A stretch of DNA of 64,000 nucleotides from the NCBI GenBank assembly GCA_034409055.1, contig DAOUMU010000356.1, positions 1 to 64,000 of the forward strand, read 5' to 3'. The translations under genes and the position numbers were made by a program. The notes below the pieces were generated by a model. That model was not told where the DNA came from, ran no database searches, and saw only the letters and a list, made by a program, of their open reading frames with translations. Shown one piece after another: positions 38,236 to 46,781 of this stretch. This DNA is from DAOUMU01 sp034409055 (GTDB lineage: Bacteria; Chloroflexota; Anaerolineae; 4572-78; J111). The stretch's first letter is position 1. Each line of letters starts with the position of its first letter.

Positions 38236-39495
38236 TCAGGGGTACACACTTGCTACCTGCTCCTCGTCCCGCTCACACGGTTCCCGGAACTGACAGCGCC
38301 GGCAAACGCTCAGCTCATCAATCATCGGAAAACGACGCAACTCGGCCAGATTGGCCTGGGGATCGAGGAGTAGTCCCTGCAATTGGGCTATGCTGGTCTC
38401 GGCCACTGTCTGGGCGTTCTGTAAAGTAGCCTCATCCAGGTCAAATTCAAGCCGGCGATCCTCGGCCAGGGCATAAACGATGCCCCGCACAGACACACCA
38501 CCGCTGGTCACCTCCGGCCGGGTGTGTCGAAGATAGAGACCGTAAATCCCCAACTGTTGGCGCAGTTCCTGCTCATCAATCGCCCCGGTTTTCCAATCGT
38601 ACAGGTAAATCGTGTCCTCTACCCGTCGGGCCAGATCTATTTGCACCCACACTTTCGTCCCGGCCAGGAAGAAGGATTGCAAGGCTTCGACATTGAGAAA
38701 CGTGCTGGCCGGCTGGCGACGTAAATCGGTATAAAGGGGCGAGTTGATGAAGGTGCGCAGATAACGTTCTGCCTTCGCCCATGCGGCCTGCCAGGTGCTC
38801 TTGGACAGGGCCAGTTGGTAATAGTGCTCCTGGAAGCCGGTCCGTTGGTTCGGCTGCTGCCGGTAACGTCCCCGGCGGGAGTCCTCAAAGTCGGCCCGGG
38901 CCCGGCGGTGCATTTGTTGAATCAGGTCGGTTTCGACGACAGCCTGGCCAGTCTTGAGACGAGCCAGAGCGAACTTAATCGACTCGTGGACCAGGTTCCC
39001 AACCCAGGTAGACAAATCGGTCAGGTTTTTGAGCAGATAAACTCGCCGCACCGGCGCCGGCACGTCCTGGCGCCACCCTTCCCAGGCAGCATAGTAATGG
39101 TAATAGTAGGCCCGGGGGCATTGCCGGTACTTGGCCGCTCGCGAGTAAGACCAACTGAACTCATGCGGCAAACTAGATGGCCGGTCGCCACTGGCCGGGC
39201 AACGGGTATGGGCCGCCAGGAGGTCAAGCCAGGTGGCCGGCTGACAGTTCAGGGCCGGGCCACGTTCGTCTTCGATCCAATCTCGTTGGAGATGAGCGTG
39301 CCAATAACGCTGGTGGCGTTGCTCGATAAATAAATCATGACCGTACTGAAAAACGGTCATGCGCCGGGTCATACCCAGCGAAGCTTCAGAGGCTCCAATC
39401 GCCTCAAGTTCCAGGTGCCGCGTCCCCACAAAGCGCACCTGCTTGAGATGCCAGCGGCGCTGATTGAGCAGGAGGGTCTGACCAACTTTTAGCAA
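38236..39495 (-). CDS. PD-(D/E)XK nuclease-family protein (RecB/Cas4-like)
   Basis: This 419-residue protein starts at a TTG. The catalytic pattern runs from SWSYSRAAKYRQCPRAYYY, through VGNLVHESIKFAL, to IYLYDWKTGAIDEQELRQQL, where D and K of the DWKTG motif are the core residues. Cysteines CRRCQFREPC at the C-terminus, with the Cys of QCPRAYY, could hold an Fe-S cluster as in AddB/Cas4. The N-terminal ~120 residues are unassigned. A DNA-repair or processing role is likely. No cas genes are nearby, so it is not called Cas4. Confidence 0.8.
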   Translation of the reverse strand: MLKVGQTLLLNQRRWHLKQVRFVGTRHLELEAIGASEASLGMTRRMTVFQYGHDLFIEQRHQRYWHAHLQRDWIEDERGPALNCQPATWLDLLAAHTRCPASGDRPSSLPHEFSWSYSRAAKYRQCPRAYYYHYYAAWEGWRQDVPAPVRRVYLLKNLTDLSTWVGNLVHESIKFALARLKTGQAVVETDLIQQMHRRARADFEDSRRGRYRQQPNQRTGFQEHYYQLALSKSTWQAAWAKAERYLRTFINSPLYTDLRRQPASTFLNVEALQSFFLAGTKVWVQIDLARRVEDTIYLYDWKTGAIDEQELRQQLGIYGLYLRHTRPEVTSGGVSVRGIVYALAEDRRLEFDLDEATLQNAQTVAETSIAQLQGLLLDPQANLAELRRFPMIDELSVCRRCQFREPCERDEEQVASVYP

Positions 39496-39582
39496 GGTTC
39501 ACCAACCTTTAACTGCACTATGCAATACGTTCCCCTGTCCTACCCCGTCTCTATAACCCCTTTTGTTGGTAACTACCTACCC

Positions 39583-39720
39583 TCATGTCATTCCGAGGAA
39601 CTCAGTACCCAAAGGGCATAAACGACGAGGAATCTCCGAAACTTTGGCCCAAAAGAGGGCTACTTTACCAAAACCTTGGGGATTCTTCACTCGCTGCGCT
39701 CGTTCAGAATGACATGGTAG
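39583..39720. repeat. Dispersed palindromic intergenic repeat, copy 2
   Basis: This copy is inverted relative to the one at 1-106: it begins GTCATTCCGAGGA, contains GACGAGGAATCTCCG and ends CTCGTTCAGAATGAC. It fills the gap between the nuclease and SCO1 genes. Confidence 0.7.
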
Positions 39721-39724
39721 GTAG

Positions 39725-40339
39725 TTACTTTTGTTGTAACAAATAGGCCAGATCACTCCGCAAATCCTCAGGCTCAAAGCCAAAGGGATAAGTTAACAAT
39801 AATTCACGGTTAGGACTGACCAGATACAGGCGGGCCGTGTGGCTGACCAAATAACCGGCCGCCGAGTCGGTTACCGCCTCTTTTTCGGCAAAAGCGCCGT
39901 AAGGTTTCATGACTGCCTGTACCTTTTCAAAATCATCGGTCAGGCCGGTAAACTCCGGCCCAAAGGCGTTCATGTATCGGGCCAACACCTCCGGCGTATC
40001 TCGCTCTGGATCGACCGAGATGAAGATAATATGGACTCGTTCCTTTCCCTCCAGGTCGGCCAGGGCCTTCTTTACATCGGCCATGGTCAGCGGGCAAACA
40101 TCGGGACAATAGGTATAGCCAAAATAAATCAGGGCAATATCCCCTTCGACATCACTGAGATGAAATGGCTGTCCATCGGTTCCGAGCAGTTCAAAATCGG
40201 GCAAGGGGGCCGGTGGGTCCAGCACCGACCCCTTGTATTGGTAAGTGGACCCAAAAGCCCGGCAACTGACACTCAGCAGAACCAAACCGGTTAGGATAGC
40301 CGTCAGCCAAAATAAGGTATACTTATTGTTATGAACCAT
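39725..40339 (-). CDS. SCO1/SenC copper chaperone-like protein
   Basis: This 204-residue protein has a short N-terminal hydrophobic segment with a Cys (LLSVSCRAF), so it may be a lipoprotein. The thioredoxin-like domain has the copper-binding YCPDVCPLTM motif and the conserved His in VSHTARLYLV. SCO proteins deliver copper to the CuA site of cytochrome oxidase or act as thiol oxidoreductases. No oxidase genes are in the window. Confidence 0.9.
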   Translation of the reverse strand: MVHNNKYTLFWLTAILTGLVLLSVSCRAFGSTYQYKGSVLDPPAPLPDFELLGTDGQPFHLSDVEGDIALIYFGYTYCPDVCPLTMADVKKALADLEGKERVHIIFISVDPERDTPEVLARYMNAFGPEFTGLTDDFEKVQAVMKPYGAFAEKEAVTDSAAGYLVSHTARLYLVSPNRELLLTYPFGFEPEDLRSDLAYLLQQK

Positions 40340-40364
40340 TGCTTATGCCTCGCAGTCACAATCC

Positions 40365-41297
40365 TTACATCTGGCGCACAGAAGTTTGACCTACAATGCG
40401 CTCAATATCGGCCAGATGACAATCGGCGGTGCCTTCGGTCAGAACGACGGCCGCCCCGGTGGCCGCAGCCCAACGCAGAGCATCCGGCCAGTCGTCTCCA
40501 AGCGACAGTCGCCAGACCAGCGCTGCTGAGACACCATCGCCGGCCCCAGCGGCATTGACGGCCTGTTGGAGGGGAGCCGTAGCCAGATACGAGCCGGTTG
40601 CGGTGTAGGCCACAACGCCTGCCGCTCCGCAAGTCAAAACCAGGGCCGGGAGCTTTTTTCGCTCGCGTAGAGCCTGCGCCTGGGGGATCAGTTCGGTCAG
40701 GGTGTTGGCTTGCCCCCCAAAACTCTGGGCGAACTCCGCCTGGTTCATTTTGAGGATGGCAGGCAAGACAGGCACCGTTTCCAGGAGAGGCGAACCGAAA
40801 CTGTCAACCAGCGTGGACACGCCGGCCGCTTGGGCCATCTCGGTCAGGTGGCGATAGCAGGATACCGGCACGCCCGCAGCCAGCGACCCTCCGGCGGCGA
40901 CCCAGGCGGCGGTGTCCAGGTGGGCCTGGAATCGTTCCAGGAACGCCTGATAGGCTTCAGGTGAAACAGATAATCCGGCGGTGATCAGGTGGCTATGCCG
41001 GCGGTGCCGGGTCTCGACTACTACGTGGGCAATGCGTGTCTCACCCTCTACCCAGACCAGGTCGTGGCTGATGCCATAACCGTCCAGCAGGCTGACCAGT
41101 TGTTGGCCGGTCAGTCCGGCCACAAAACCCAGGGCCACGTTTTCAACCCCCAATGTCTGCAATACGACCGAGGTATCGAACCCTTTGCCGCCCACGCTCT
41201 CGATCATTTTCGTGGGACGCATGGTCGTGCCAGCTTGGAACTGGTCAATAAAGAGGACCCGATCCAGGGCAGAGTTAGGCGTAACAGTTAAAATCAT
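40365..41297 (-). CDS. PfkB-family sugar-phosphate kinase (1-phosphofructokinase/tagatose-6-phosphate kinase type)
   Basis: The protein has 310 residues from the ATG at 41297, whose ATGA overlaps the stop of the aldolase gene. The N-terminus MILTVTPNSALDRVLFID and ESVGGKGFDTSVVLQTLG place it in the FruK/LacC branch. The C-terminal signature is NAAGAGDGVSAALVW. It probably phosphorylates a hexose or ketose phosphate or a related polyol phosphate, and the product is likely cleaved by the coupled class II aldolase. The exact substrate is unknown. Confidence 0.82.
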   Translation of the reverse strand: MILTVTPNSALDRVLFIDQFQAGTTMRPTKMIESVGGKGFDTSVVLQTLGVENVALGFVAGLTGQQLVSLLDGYGISHDLVWVEGETRIAHVVVETRHRRHSHLITAGLSVSPEAYQAFLERFQAHLDTAAWVAAGGSLAAGVPVSCYRHLTEMAQAAGVSTLVDSFGSPLLETVPVLPAILKMNQAEFAQSFGGQANTLTELIPQAQALRERKKLPALVLTCGAAGVVAYTATGSYLATAPLQQAVNAAGAGDGVSAALVWRLSLGDDWPDALRWAAATGAAVVLTEGTADCHLADIERIVGQTSVRQM

Positions 41298-41881
41298 AGG
41301 GCTTTTTGGGCCAGGATACACCAGGCGTTCCAATCGATCCGTTCCAGGGCATCCACAGCCGCCAGCAAATCTTTCCCGACCACGATGATGCCGTGATGGG
41401 GCATCAACACGGCCGCCGCTTGCTTCTCGATGGCCGCTTCTTGACCGGTCAATTCTTTGACAATGTTGTTGGCCAACTCCAAGCTATGGGCTGGGGCTGG
41501 CTCGACCACTTTGATCAAGCCGAACTTCTGGGTTTGCTCTAAGACCGGCTCGATAGGCCGGCTGGCAGCGCAGAAGGGCAGGATATGAAAAGCATGGGCG
41601 TGGATAACTGCCCCGACCTGGGGAAAGTGACGATAAATGGCCAGGTGAGCTTTACCTTCTCTGGAAAAGCGGGGATGCTCTAGCAGGACATCGCTATCAA
41701 TATCGCCAGAAATGATGTCTTCAGGTTGATTTTGCCAGTGACGTTTACTGCCACTGTAGCGGGCAGTAATGAAAATTTGGTTATTATGACGGACACTGAT
41801 GTTGCCGCCGCACATATCCAGCAGCTTACGCTCGAATAGTCTGCGCCCGGCATACAAAATCTGTTCTACGATTGTCTTCAT
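41294..41881 (-). CDS. Class II aldolase/adducin-family protein
   Basis: This 195-residue protein has CGGNISVRHNNQIFITARYSG for phosphate binding and zinc ligands in VIHAHAFH and MPHHGIIV. The family includes fuculose-1-phosphate aldolase and ribulose-5-phosphate 4-epimerase. It is translationally coupled to the downstream PfkB kinase, so a small sugar-phosphate pathway is likely. Confidence 0.85.
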   Translation of the reverse strand: MKTIVEQILYAGRRLFERKLLDMCGGNISVRHNNQIFITARYSGSKRHWQNQPEDIISGDIDSDVLLEHPRFSREGKAHLAIYRHFPQVGAVIHAHAFHILPFCAASRPIEPVLEQTQKFGLIKVVEPAPAHSLELANNIVKELTGQEAAIEKQAAAVLMPHHGIIVVGKDLLAAVDALERIDWNAWCILAQKAL

Positions 41882-41925
41882 CAGGATACCTTTCTGATAT
41901 AATCAATTTGGACAAAAATTTACCA

Positions 41926-41956
41926 AAAAGCCTATCCTGCGATAGGATAGGCTTTT
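41926..41956. terminator. Bidirectional intrinsic terminator
   Basis: The perfect 13-bp inverted repeat AAAAGCCTATCCT/AGGATAGGCTTTT has a 5-nt loop and T-runs on both strands. It ends transcription of the LCP gene on the minus strand. Confidence 0.85.
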
Positions 41957-41988
41957 ATCTTCCGTGGTTGAGTAGGGTCAGCGTATAA

Positions 41989-43536
41989 CTACTCTTCTTG
42001 GATTAATAATGACTGGGTGCCACTCGGTAACTCAAAGTCGCTGCCCACAATCACTCGAAAATCCACATCACTCTTGAGATTGGGACTGGAGCGGATATTT
42101 TCTTCTTCGACGGCAAAGAGCGCAGCCAGCACCTGCAGGGTATAAACTTTACTGTCATCGTAAACCACGATGACGGTATGGGGGTAGGTGGTGGTATCGG
42201 CCGGACCAAATTGGAGCACGTTGAACCCTTGTTGCTTCAAAAAGAGAGCCGTTTGCGAGGCCAAACCAGAAACGTTGGTCCCATTTTGCACAACCAATTT
42301 GGCCTTCTCTTGAGTCAGAAAAGCCTTGATCTCTTCCTGGCGTTGAGCATTTTGTTCGATTTCCTCCGCTCGAGCCTGGGCCTGGGCCGTCTGGACGGCT
42401 TCAATCTCGGCCTGGGAGGGTCCTTCGGCCGGTTCTGATTCGGCAAACATCTCATCGATCACCGCCCGAATTTTGTCACGGAGTGGAATCAACACCTGGG
42501 CTCCGGTTTCGGGCACGACATAATCGTAGGTCAGGGCGCTATCAATGACGGTCGATTGAATATTGCCGGCCTCAATTTCATCGGCCAGTTGGGCCAGTTC
42601 CACAATATCGACCAGTTGCAAATCGGTTTCAACGGTACCGGCCATCGTATTCCACAATTCCGGGATTTTTGGAATCATGTTAAGCTGTAGAGCCTTATCT
42701 TTAATGGCCATCAACACAGCTTGTTGGCGCTTGGCCCGAGAAAAATCTGAGCCGGGGGTGGCCCGGGTACGAGCATAGCGTAGAGCATTGTAACCATCCA
42801 GGGTATGTTGCCCGGCTTCAATGTAAAATGGGTCAAAGCCGTAGTTATTATCGGGGAAGGACGGATCGTCGATACTTTCCGGGACGTAAATATCAATCCC
42901 ACCCAGCGTATCTACAATCTGGCGGAAGCCATCAAAGTCAACCTGGATGTAAAAATGAACCGGTACACCCAGGTTGTATTGGACCGTTTTCATAGCCAGA
43001 GCCGGGCCACCGCCAGGATAACCATTCATTTCACCAAAATAGTAAGCTTTGTTGACACGATCCTCATCATAGCCCGGAATAGAAACCCACAGGTCACGGG
43101 GAATAGACAGCATACCGGCCGCCTTACCGTTGGGATCAACCGTAACCAGAATCATGGTGTCGGTTCGGGAATAGTCTTCGTCCGGTCGCTTGTCGATGCC
43201 CAATAGCAAAATGTTGACCCGTTCTTTGCGCTCATAATCAGGCAGGGGCACTCCGGTGATGCTGGTGGCCCCCGCTTCACCCCCACGGATCACGGGCAGG
43301 GTCAAAGAAATGTTCTCATCGCCGGTCAGGGGCAGGGCCGCCAGGGGTAAGGATAAATCAACGTAAGGTACGCTGGGTAGCTTGGTACTGGCTACGGCAT
43401 CTTTGACCGTAAAATAAAAAAGGTAGCCGATGTAAACGCCACCCAATAAAAAAATCACCATGATGCCTGCTATCAATCCTTGGGCAAACAATGGTGGAAT
43501 GGCCAGGCGTCGGCGCGATTTTGTTCGTGAAGCCAT
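41989..43536 (-). CDS. LytR-CpsA-Psr (LCP) family cell-wall polymer transferase
   Basis: This 515-residue protein has one N-terminal membrane helix (~15-42). The LCP domain has NILLLGIDKRPDEDYSRTDT, MLSIPRDLWV, DRVNKAYYFG and LRYARTRATPGSDFSRAKRQ, in which the Arg and Asp residues bind the polyprenyl pyrophosphate and metal. A C-terminal LytR_C domain (VVQNGTNVSGLASQTALFL) follows a Glu/Gln-rich helix. It acts outside the membrane, attaching glycopolymers to the envelope. Its presence supports a peptidoglycan-bearing or glycan-decorated wall. Confidence 0.92.
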   Translation of the reverse strand: MASRTKSRRRLAIPPLFAQGLIAGIMVIFLLGGVYIGYLFYFTVKDAVASTKLPSVPYVDLSLPLAALPLTGDENISLTLPVIRGGEAGATSITGVPLPDYERKERVNILLLGIDKRPDEDYSRTDTMILVTVDPNGKAAGMLSIPRDLWVSIPGYDEDRVNKAYYFGEMNGYPGGGPALAMKTVQYNLGVPVHFYIQVDFDGFRQIVDTLGGIDIYVPESIDDPSFPDNNYGFDPFYIEAGQHTLDGYNALRYARTRATPGSDFSRAKRQQAVLMAIKDKALQLNMIPKIPELWNTMAGTVETDLQLVDIVELAQLADEIEAGNIQSTVIDSALTYDYVVPETGAQVLIPLRDKIRAVIDEMFAESEPAEGPSQAEIEAVQTAQAQARAEEIEQNAQRQEEIKAFLTQEKAKLVVQNGTNVSGLASQTALFLKQQGFNVLQFGPADTTTYPHTVIVVYDDSKVYTLQVLAALFAVEEENIRSSPNLKSDVDFRVIVGSDFELPSGTQSLLIQEE

Positions 43537-43678
43537 AGTAAATTAATTATAACCGCTATCCCAACGACAAGCAAAAACGCTTAGGCCATTTAGCTTATAG
43601 CCATCTCGTCAGGCCAAACGCTATTGAGCACCACATAAAGTGAACAATAACCTGAATTTAAAGCAGAACGATAATGGC

Positions 43679-44044
43679 TTACGACGACGCGTTACGAAGA
43701 AGGCGAAGACGTTCACTTTCTCGTTTACAACTAATACAGAGCGTTGTCTCTGGAAAAATTTCCAGTCGCTCTGGTTGGATCTCCTGACCACACTTTTCAC
43801 AAATACCATAACCAAGTTCCTGGGCATGCCGGATAGCGTGGTCAATATCTTCTAGCTTTCGTTCCAAGGTAAAAATAAGGGCCTGTATCTTGTCTCGTTC
43901 CACAAGATCAGAAGCAGCATCGTCAACATCTTCTATTTCAACTTCATACCTGAGTGTTTCGCGTAAATGCCCCAATTCGGTCAGAGTATGCTCTCGCTCC
44001 TTTTCCAAAACAGACATTTGCGTCTTGGTTACTTTTTTGGCCAT
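43679..44044 (-). CDS. DksA/TraR-family zinc-finger protein
   Basis: This 121-residue protein has an N-terminal coiled coil with acidic residues (about 10-80), followed by a C4 zinc finger CEKCGQEI...CISCKRE. DksA-like factors bind the RNA polymerase secondary channel and modulate stringent control. The exact subgroup is not clear. GGAG precedes the ATG. A ~600-nt gene-free region lies upstream. Confidence 0.88.
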   Translation of the reverse strand: MAKKVTKTQMSVLEKEREHTLTELGHLRETLRYEVEIEDVDDAASDLVERDKIQALIFTLERKLEDIDHAIRHAQELGYGICEKCGQEIQPERLEIFPETTLCISCKRESERLRLLRNASS

Positions 44045-44455
44045 GGCTCTTTTGTTCTCCTGGATGATATATCATTGAATTAGTACTCGGTGTGAAACGT
44101 AGGCCAGGATATCTATGCCTTGTCGACACATTGTGCCAAGCGTGTATCAGCTACGGAGTATGACACCGAAAACTAACTAAAATTAAGGCGCCCAAAACGA
44201 ATGAAGCACCCTCCCCCTGAAAACGTATGGCTCGATATCGCCTTTGATACCTGCATTGACCTCATTCCTCCTTCCCCAAAAACATGTTGTTAAATTTGCG
44301 CCGATTTATATCACAAATGGTATTAGACAGTTTTTACGATAACAACATAATCTTACGTGCGAAATTGGCGATATAATACATAACTCTAATTTTTTGTCAA
44401 TTTGATTTTGTAAAATATCAAACTTTTTAAGTTTTGTGTCCTGAGTACCCGCCTA

Positions 44456-44491
44456 AAAAGGGCTGGCCCACCGGCTGTCCCTTTTCTTTTT
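44456..44491 (+). terminator. Orphan intrinsic terminator 1
   Basis: The outer stem AAAAGGG/CCCTTTT and inner GCC-CACC-GGC are followed by CTTTTTGG. No plus-strand gene ends here. TATAAT lies ~90 nt upstream (44371), so a small RNA is possible but unproven. Confidence 0.45.
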
Positions 44492-44540
44492 GGTAACACT
44501 AGACCCGCCCCAATAGGTATGACCACCATCCCAAGAAACA

Positions 44541-44574
44541 AAAGCCAGCCTTAACCGGGCTGGCTTTTTTGTTT
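44541..44574 (+). terminator. Orphan intrinsic terminator 2
   Basis: AAAGCCAGCC, loop TTAACCG and GGCTGGCTTT are followed by TTTGTTTT. It is partly symmetric, so it could act on both strands. The rest of the 44045-44653 gap is AT-rich and shows no gene. Confidence 0.7.
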
Positions 44575-44653
44575 TAAGTAACACTTGTCACTACTCATTT
44601 TAACTTTCCTATGTTATACTGGAAAAAACACTACTCAATGGGGAGAGGGGATT

Positions 44654-45151
44654 ATGCAACAGAGAACCGGTTTTTGGAATACTACCATAGGCAAAATCAT
44701 CACTATAGGTTGTCTCATCCTGGTTGGGTATCTGTTTCTCTGTACCATTTTTACTATTATCGCCGCCATTGTCGGCGAACTCCAACGAGAGCCTGAACCG
44801 ACAACGGTATCGTTGGCAATGGAGACTCCCACCCCTACCCCTACTACGCCCACACTAAAGCCAACCTCCCCCCCAACATCCCAGCCACCGACTGGGACAC
44901 CCACGCCAGCAGCAATGCCAGAACCGACTATAACACCCACACCACTGGCTGACACGCCCACACCTACAGACACCCTAACACCAATACCAACCAACACACC
45001 GGAACCAAAAGCAGAACAGTCAGTAAATGAATTTAGTATAATTACACCTTTAGATAGGCTACAAGAGGCCGGGGGATGGAATAGCTACGCTATGCCGCTT
45101 AGGTACATTGAGGCCGCCAAGATTGCCAATGAAGGGGTGATTTTAGAGTAA
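44654..45151 (+). CDS. Small membrane-anchored protein with Thr/Pro linker
   Basis: The protein has 165 residues from the ATG at 44654 (GGGGATT just upstream). One membrane helix (about 10-40, IGKIITIGCLILVGYLFLCT) is followed by ~75 residues of TPTPT-type linker. A short C-terminal stretch (PLDRLQEAGGWNSYAMPLRY) comes next and ends at EGVILE. The function is unknown. It could be cut short, because the stop is 16 nt before an inverted-repeat element. Confidence 0.6.
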   Translation: MQQRTGFWNTTIGKIITIGCLILVGYLFLCTIFTIIAAIVGELQREPEPTTVSLAMETPTPTPTTPTLKPTSPPTSQPPTGTPTPAAMPEPTITPTPLADTPTPTDTLTPIPTNTPEPKAEQSVNEFSIITPLDRLQEAGGWNSYAMPLRYIEAAKIANEGVILE

Positions 45152-45167
45152 GCGACAAGGCCGCGCC

Positions 45168-45404
45168 GGTGACACTTCAGGCAATATAATATTAATAGGG
45201 CCTTATGCTAGTTAGCAGTCAAACCGCTAAAAATGGGATCTCAATACGGCAATGTTCAATTTTGCCCTGAATTTTGACCACAGTTAGCCGTAAACTTGCC
45301 TGAAGATGTAAATTCCAGGCTTCTGGAGGCCGAATTTCGCCAGTTATGTTAGGTCTTTGTGGAACTAGCATAAGGCCCTAATAAATAAAAGCTGAAGTGT
45401 CACC
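45168..45404. mobile_element. Nested inverted-repeat element, 237 bp
   Basis: The outer repeats GGTGACACTTCAG (45168-45180) and its complement (45392-45404) enclose inner repeats AGGGCCTTATGCTAGTT (45197-45213) and its complement (45363-45379). The inner pair is flanked by AAT on both sides, a possible target duplication. There is no coding capacity. It is best read as one small non-autonomous element inserted in or near another. Confidence 0.6.
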
Positions 45405-45415
45405 CGTTATAAGTT

Positions 45416-45661
45416 CTATGGTATAGGTTTGTCCAGCTTTTCACCCGCGCCGGTGTCCAGCGAATCGGCTTGATTGTCCAGGTTTGAGCCTGGAAATTTA
45501 TCTTTGGTTTGTTGGCTTGGGGCAAATATATCCGATAGTTTGCCAAAAGCCTTGCCCAACGTTTTAACGGCTAACGTTGAAATATCTGCCCTTCTTTGAG
45601 TAAGAGCAATAACTGTGATACAAAACGCCAGAAAACAGAGGGTAATAAAGAAATCTTGCAT
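45416..45661 (-). CDS. Small single-pass membrane protein
   Basis: This 81-residue protein has GGAGG 7 nt before the ATG. The N-terminal helix FFITLCFLAFCITVIAL is followed by a soluble polar tail. No family is recognised. A diverged copy of its 5' region seems to lie at ~45825-45890 (shared gatacaaaa, agggtaa and ttttttggg tracts), hinting at a lost duplicate. Confidence 0.55.
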   Translation of the reverse strand: MQDFFITLCFLAFCITVIALTQRRADISTLAVKTLGKAFGKLSDIFAPSQQTKDKFPGSNLDNQADSLDTGAGEKLDKPIP

Positions 45662-45750
45662 GGTAATGCCTCCATTAGGATTTTTGGGGACATTACCCTT
45701 GTGCTATAATATCAAAAGATAAGGGTAAAGCCCCTTCTATTTTTTCACAA

Positions 45751-45792
45751 AGAGCGTCATTCACTTTGCCGAGTTATGACGCTCTTTTTTTT
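45751..45792 (+). terminator. Intrinsic terminator, possible small RNA end
   Basis: The 10-bp stem AGAGCGTCAT/ATGACGCTCT has a 15-nt loop and eight T. TATAAT at 45704-45709 would start a transcript of ~75 nt. No protein gene ends here on this strand. Confidence 0.65.
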
Positions 45793-45946
45793 ACCTAATT
45801 AAATATTACAATCTTTCAAGTTGCGATACAAAAGGCTAAGAAACAAAGGGTAAAGTTAGGTTTTTTGGGAATATTATCCTCCATAACGTTTACTATGTCT
45901 TACTATTTGTTATAACACAGAATGTGTAAAAATCGCCCAGAGATTC

Positions 45947-45990
45947 GTTAGGATTTGGTTAGGATTTGGTTAGAATTTGGTTAGATTTTT
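45947..45990. repeat. 11-bp tandem direct repeats before the recombinase
   Basis: There are four units: GTTAGGATTTG twice, GTTAGAATTTG and GTTAGATTTTT. They run into the first codons of the truncated recombinase. They could be recombinase arm-type sites or the scar of a deletion. Confidence 0.7.
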
Positions 45991-46618
45991 AATCAAACCG
46001 GCTAACGTTACCGACCAGATGATGCCCTTGCAAACTGCTGGCCGTAGCCTGTCATCGGGTGAATTGTTCGCCCTGATGAACGCTTGTGACAATACGCCAT
46101 TAGGTGTTAGGGACGCCGCCATTATCGCTATTCTGTACACCTGTGGTCTACGCCGGGGGGAGTTAGTCAATCTGGATATTGAGGATTACAACCCTGAGAC
46201 GGGCGAATTAAAAATACTCAAGGCCAAAGGAAACAAACAACGGACTGCCTACGTAACCAATGGAGCTAAGGCAGCCTTAGAGGATTGGCTCTCAATTCGT
46301 GATACTGGGGATGGCCCGCTATTCCTTCAGATTAGAAAAGGTGGTCACATTAAGCCTGGCAGACTGACCACACAAGCGGTTTACCACCTTTTGCAGAAAA
46401 GAGCTAAAATTGCTGGTATTTCTCGCGTCTCCCCCCACGACTTTCGCCACACGTTCATAGGTGATCTACTCGACGCTGGGGCAGATATAGCCACCGTTCA
46501 ACAAATGGCCGGGTATGCTGATGTCTCGACCACTGCCCGTTATGACCGCAGAGGAGAAGAGGCAAAGCGCAAAGCAGCAGAGAAATTACATATACCCTAC
46601 TTCAAACGGACTATGTAA
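45977..46618 (+). CDS. Tyrosine recombinase, catalytic domain only (N-truncated)
   Basis: This 213-residue frame starts at a TTG; an internal ATG at 46019 is an alternative. The catalytic residues are Arg in TCGLRRGELV, Lys in KAKGNKQR, HDFRH and Tyr in TTARYDRR. The second His usually found in the 'GH' position is replaced (MAGYADVS). The ~100-residue N-terminal core-binding domain of XerC/D-like integrases is missing, so it is probably a remnant or a split enzyme. The 11-bp repeats at the 5' edge and a terminator just after it frame the gene. Confidence 0.75.
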   Translation: MVRFLIKPANVTDQMMPLQTAGRSLSSGELFALMNACDNTPLGVRDAAIIAILYTCGLRRGELVNLDIEDYNPETGELKILKAKGNKQRTAYVTNGAKAALEDWLSIRDTGDGPLFLQIRKGGHIKPGRLTTQAVYHLLQKRAKIAGISRVSPHDFRHTFIGDLLDAGADIATVQQMAGYADVSTTARYDRRGEEAKRKAAEKLHIPYFKRTM

Positions 46619-46624
46619 GAACTG

Positions 46625-46652
46625 GGGGGGAGCGCAGTTTCCCCCCTTTTTT
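46625..46652 (+). terminator. Intrinsic terminator of the recombinase gene
   Basis: GGGGGG, loop AGCGCAGTTT and CCCCCC are followed by six T. The next TATAAT (46657-46662) may serve the ruvB transcript. Confidence 0.85.
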
Positions 46653-46781
46653 ATGGTATAATAGCCACAATAAAAAACGCCTCACCGATGGACCAATATC
46701 GCGAGGCCGGTCAACCTAGCGGCGATAGGCACCCTCACCGGCTTTTTGGGTAGGCGCTTATTGGGTGGTATAATCGATATT

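Noticed and set aside
38236..39495. Cas4
   Set aside because: The nuclease fold and cysteines fit, but no CRISPR or other cas gene is present; a repair nuclease is equally likely.
45947..45990. CRISPR array
   Set aside because: The 11-bp units are directly adjacent with no spacers and no cas genes nearby.
46675..46760. tRNA or known structured RNA before ruvB
   Set aside because: The region folds, but it lacks a TTCGA loop, CCA-type end and cloverleaf spacing; nothing definite can be called.
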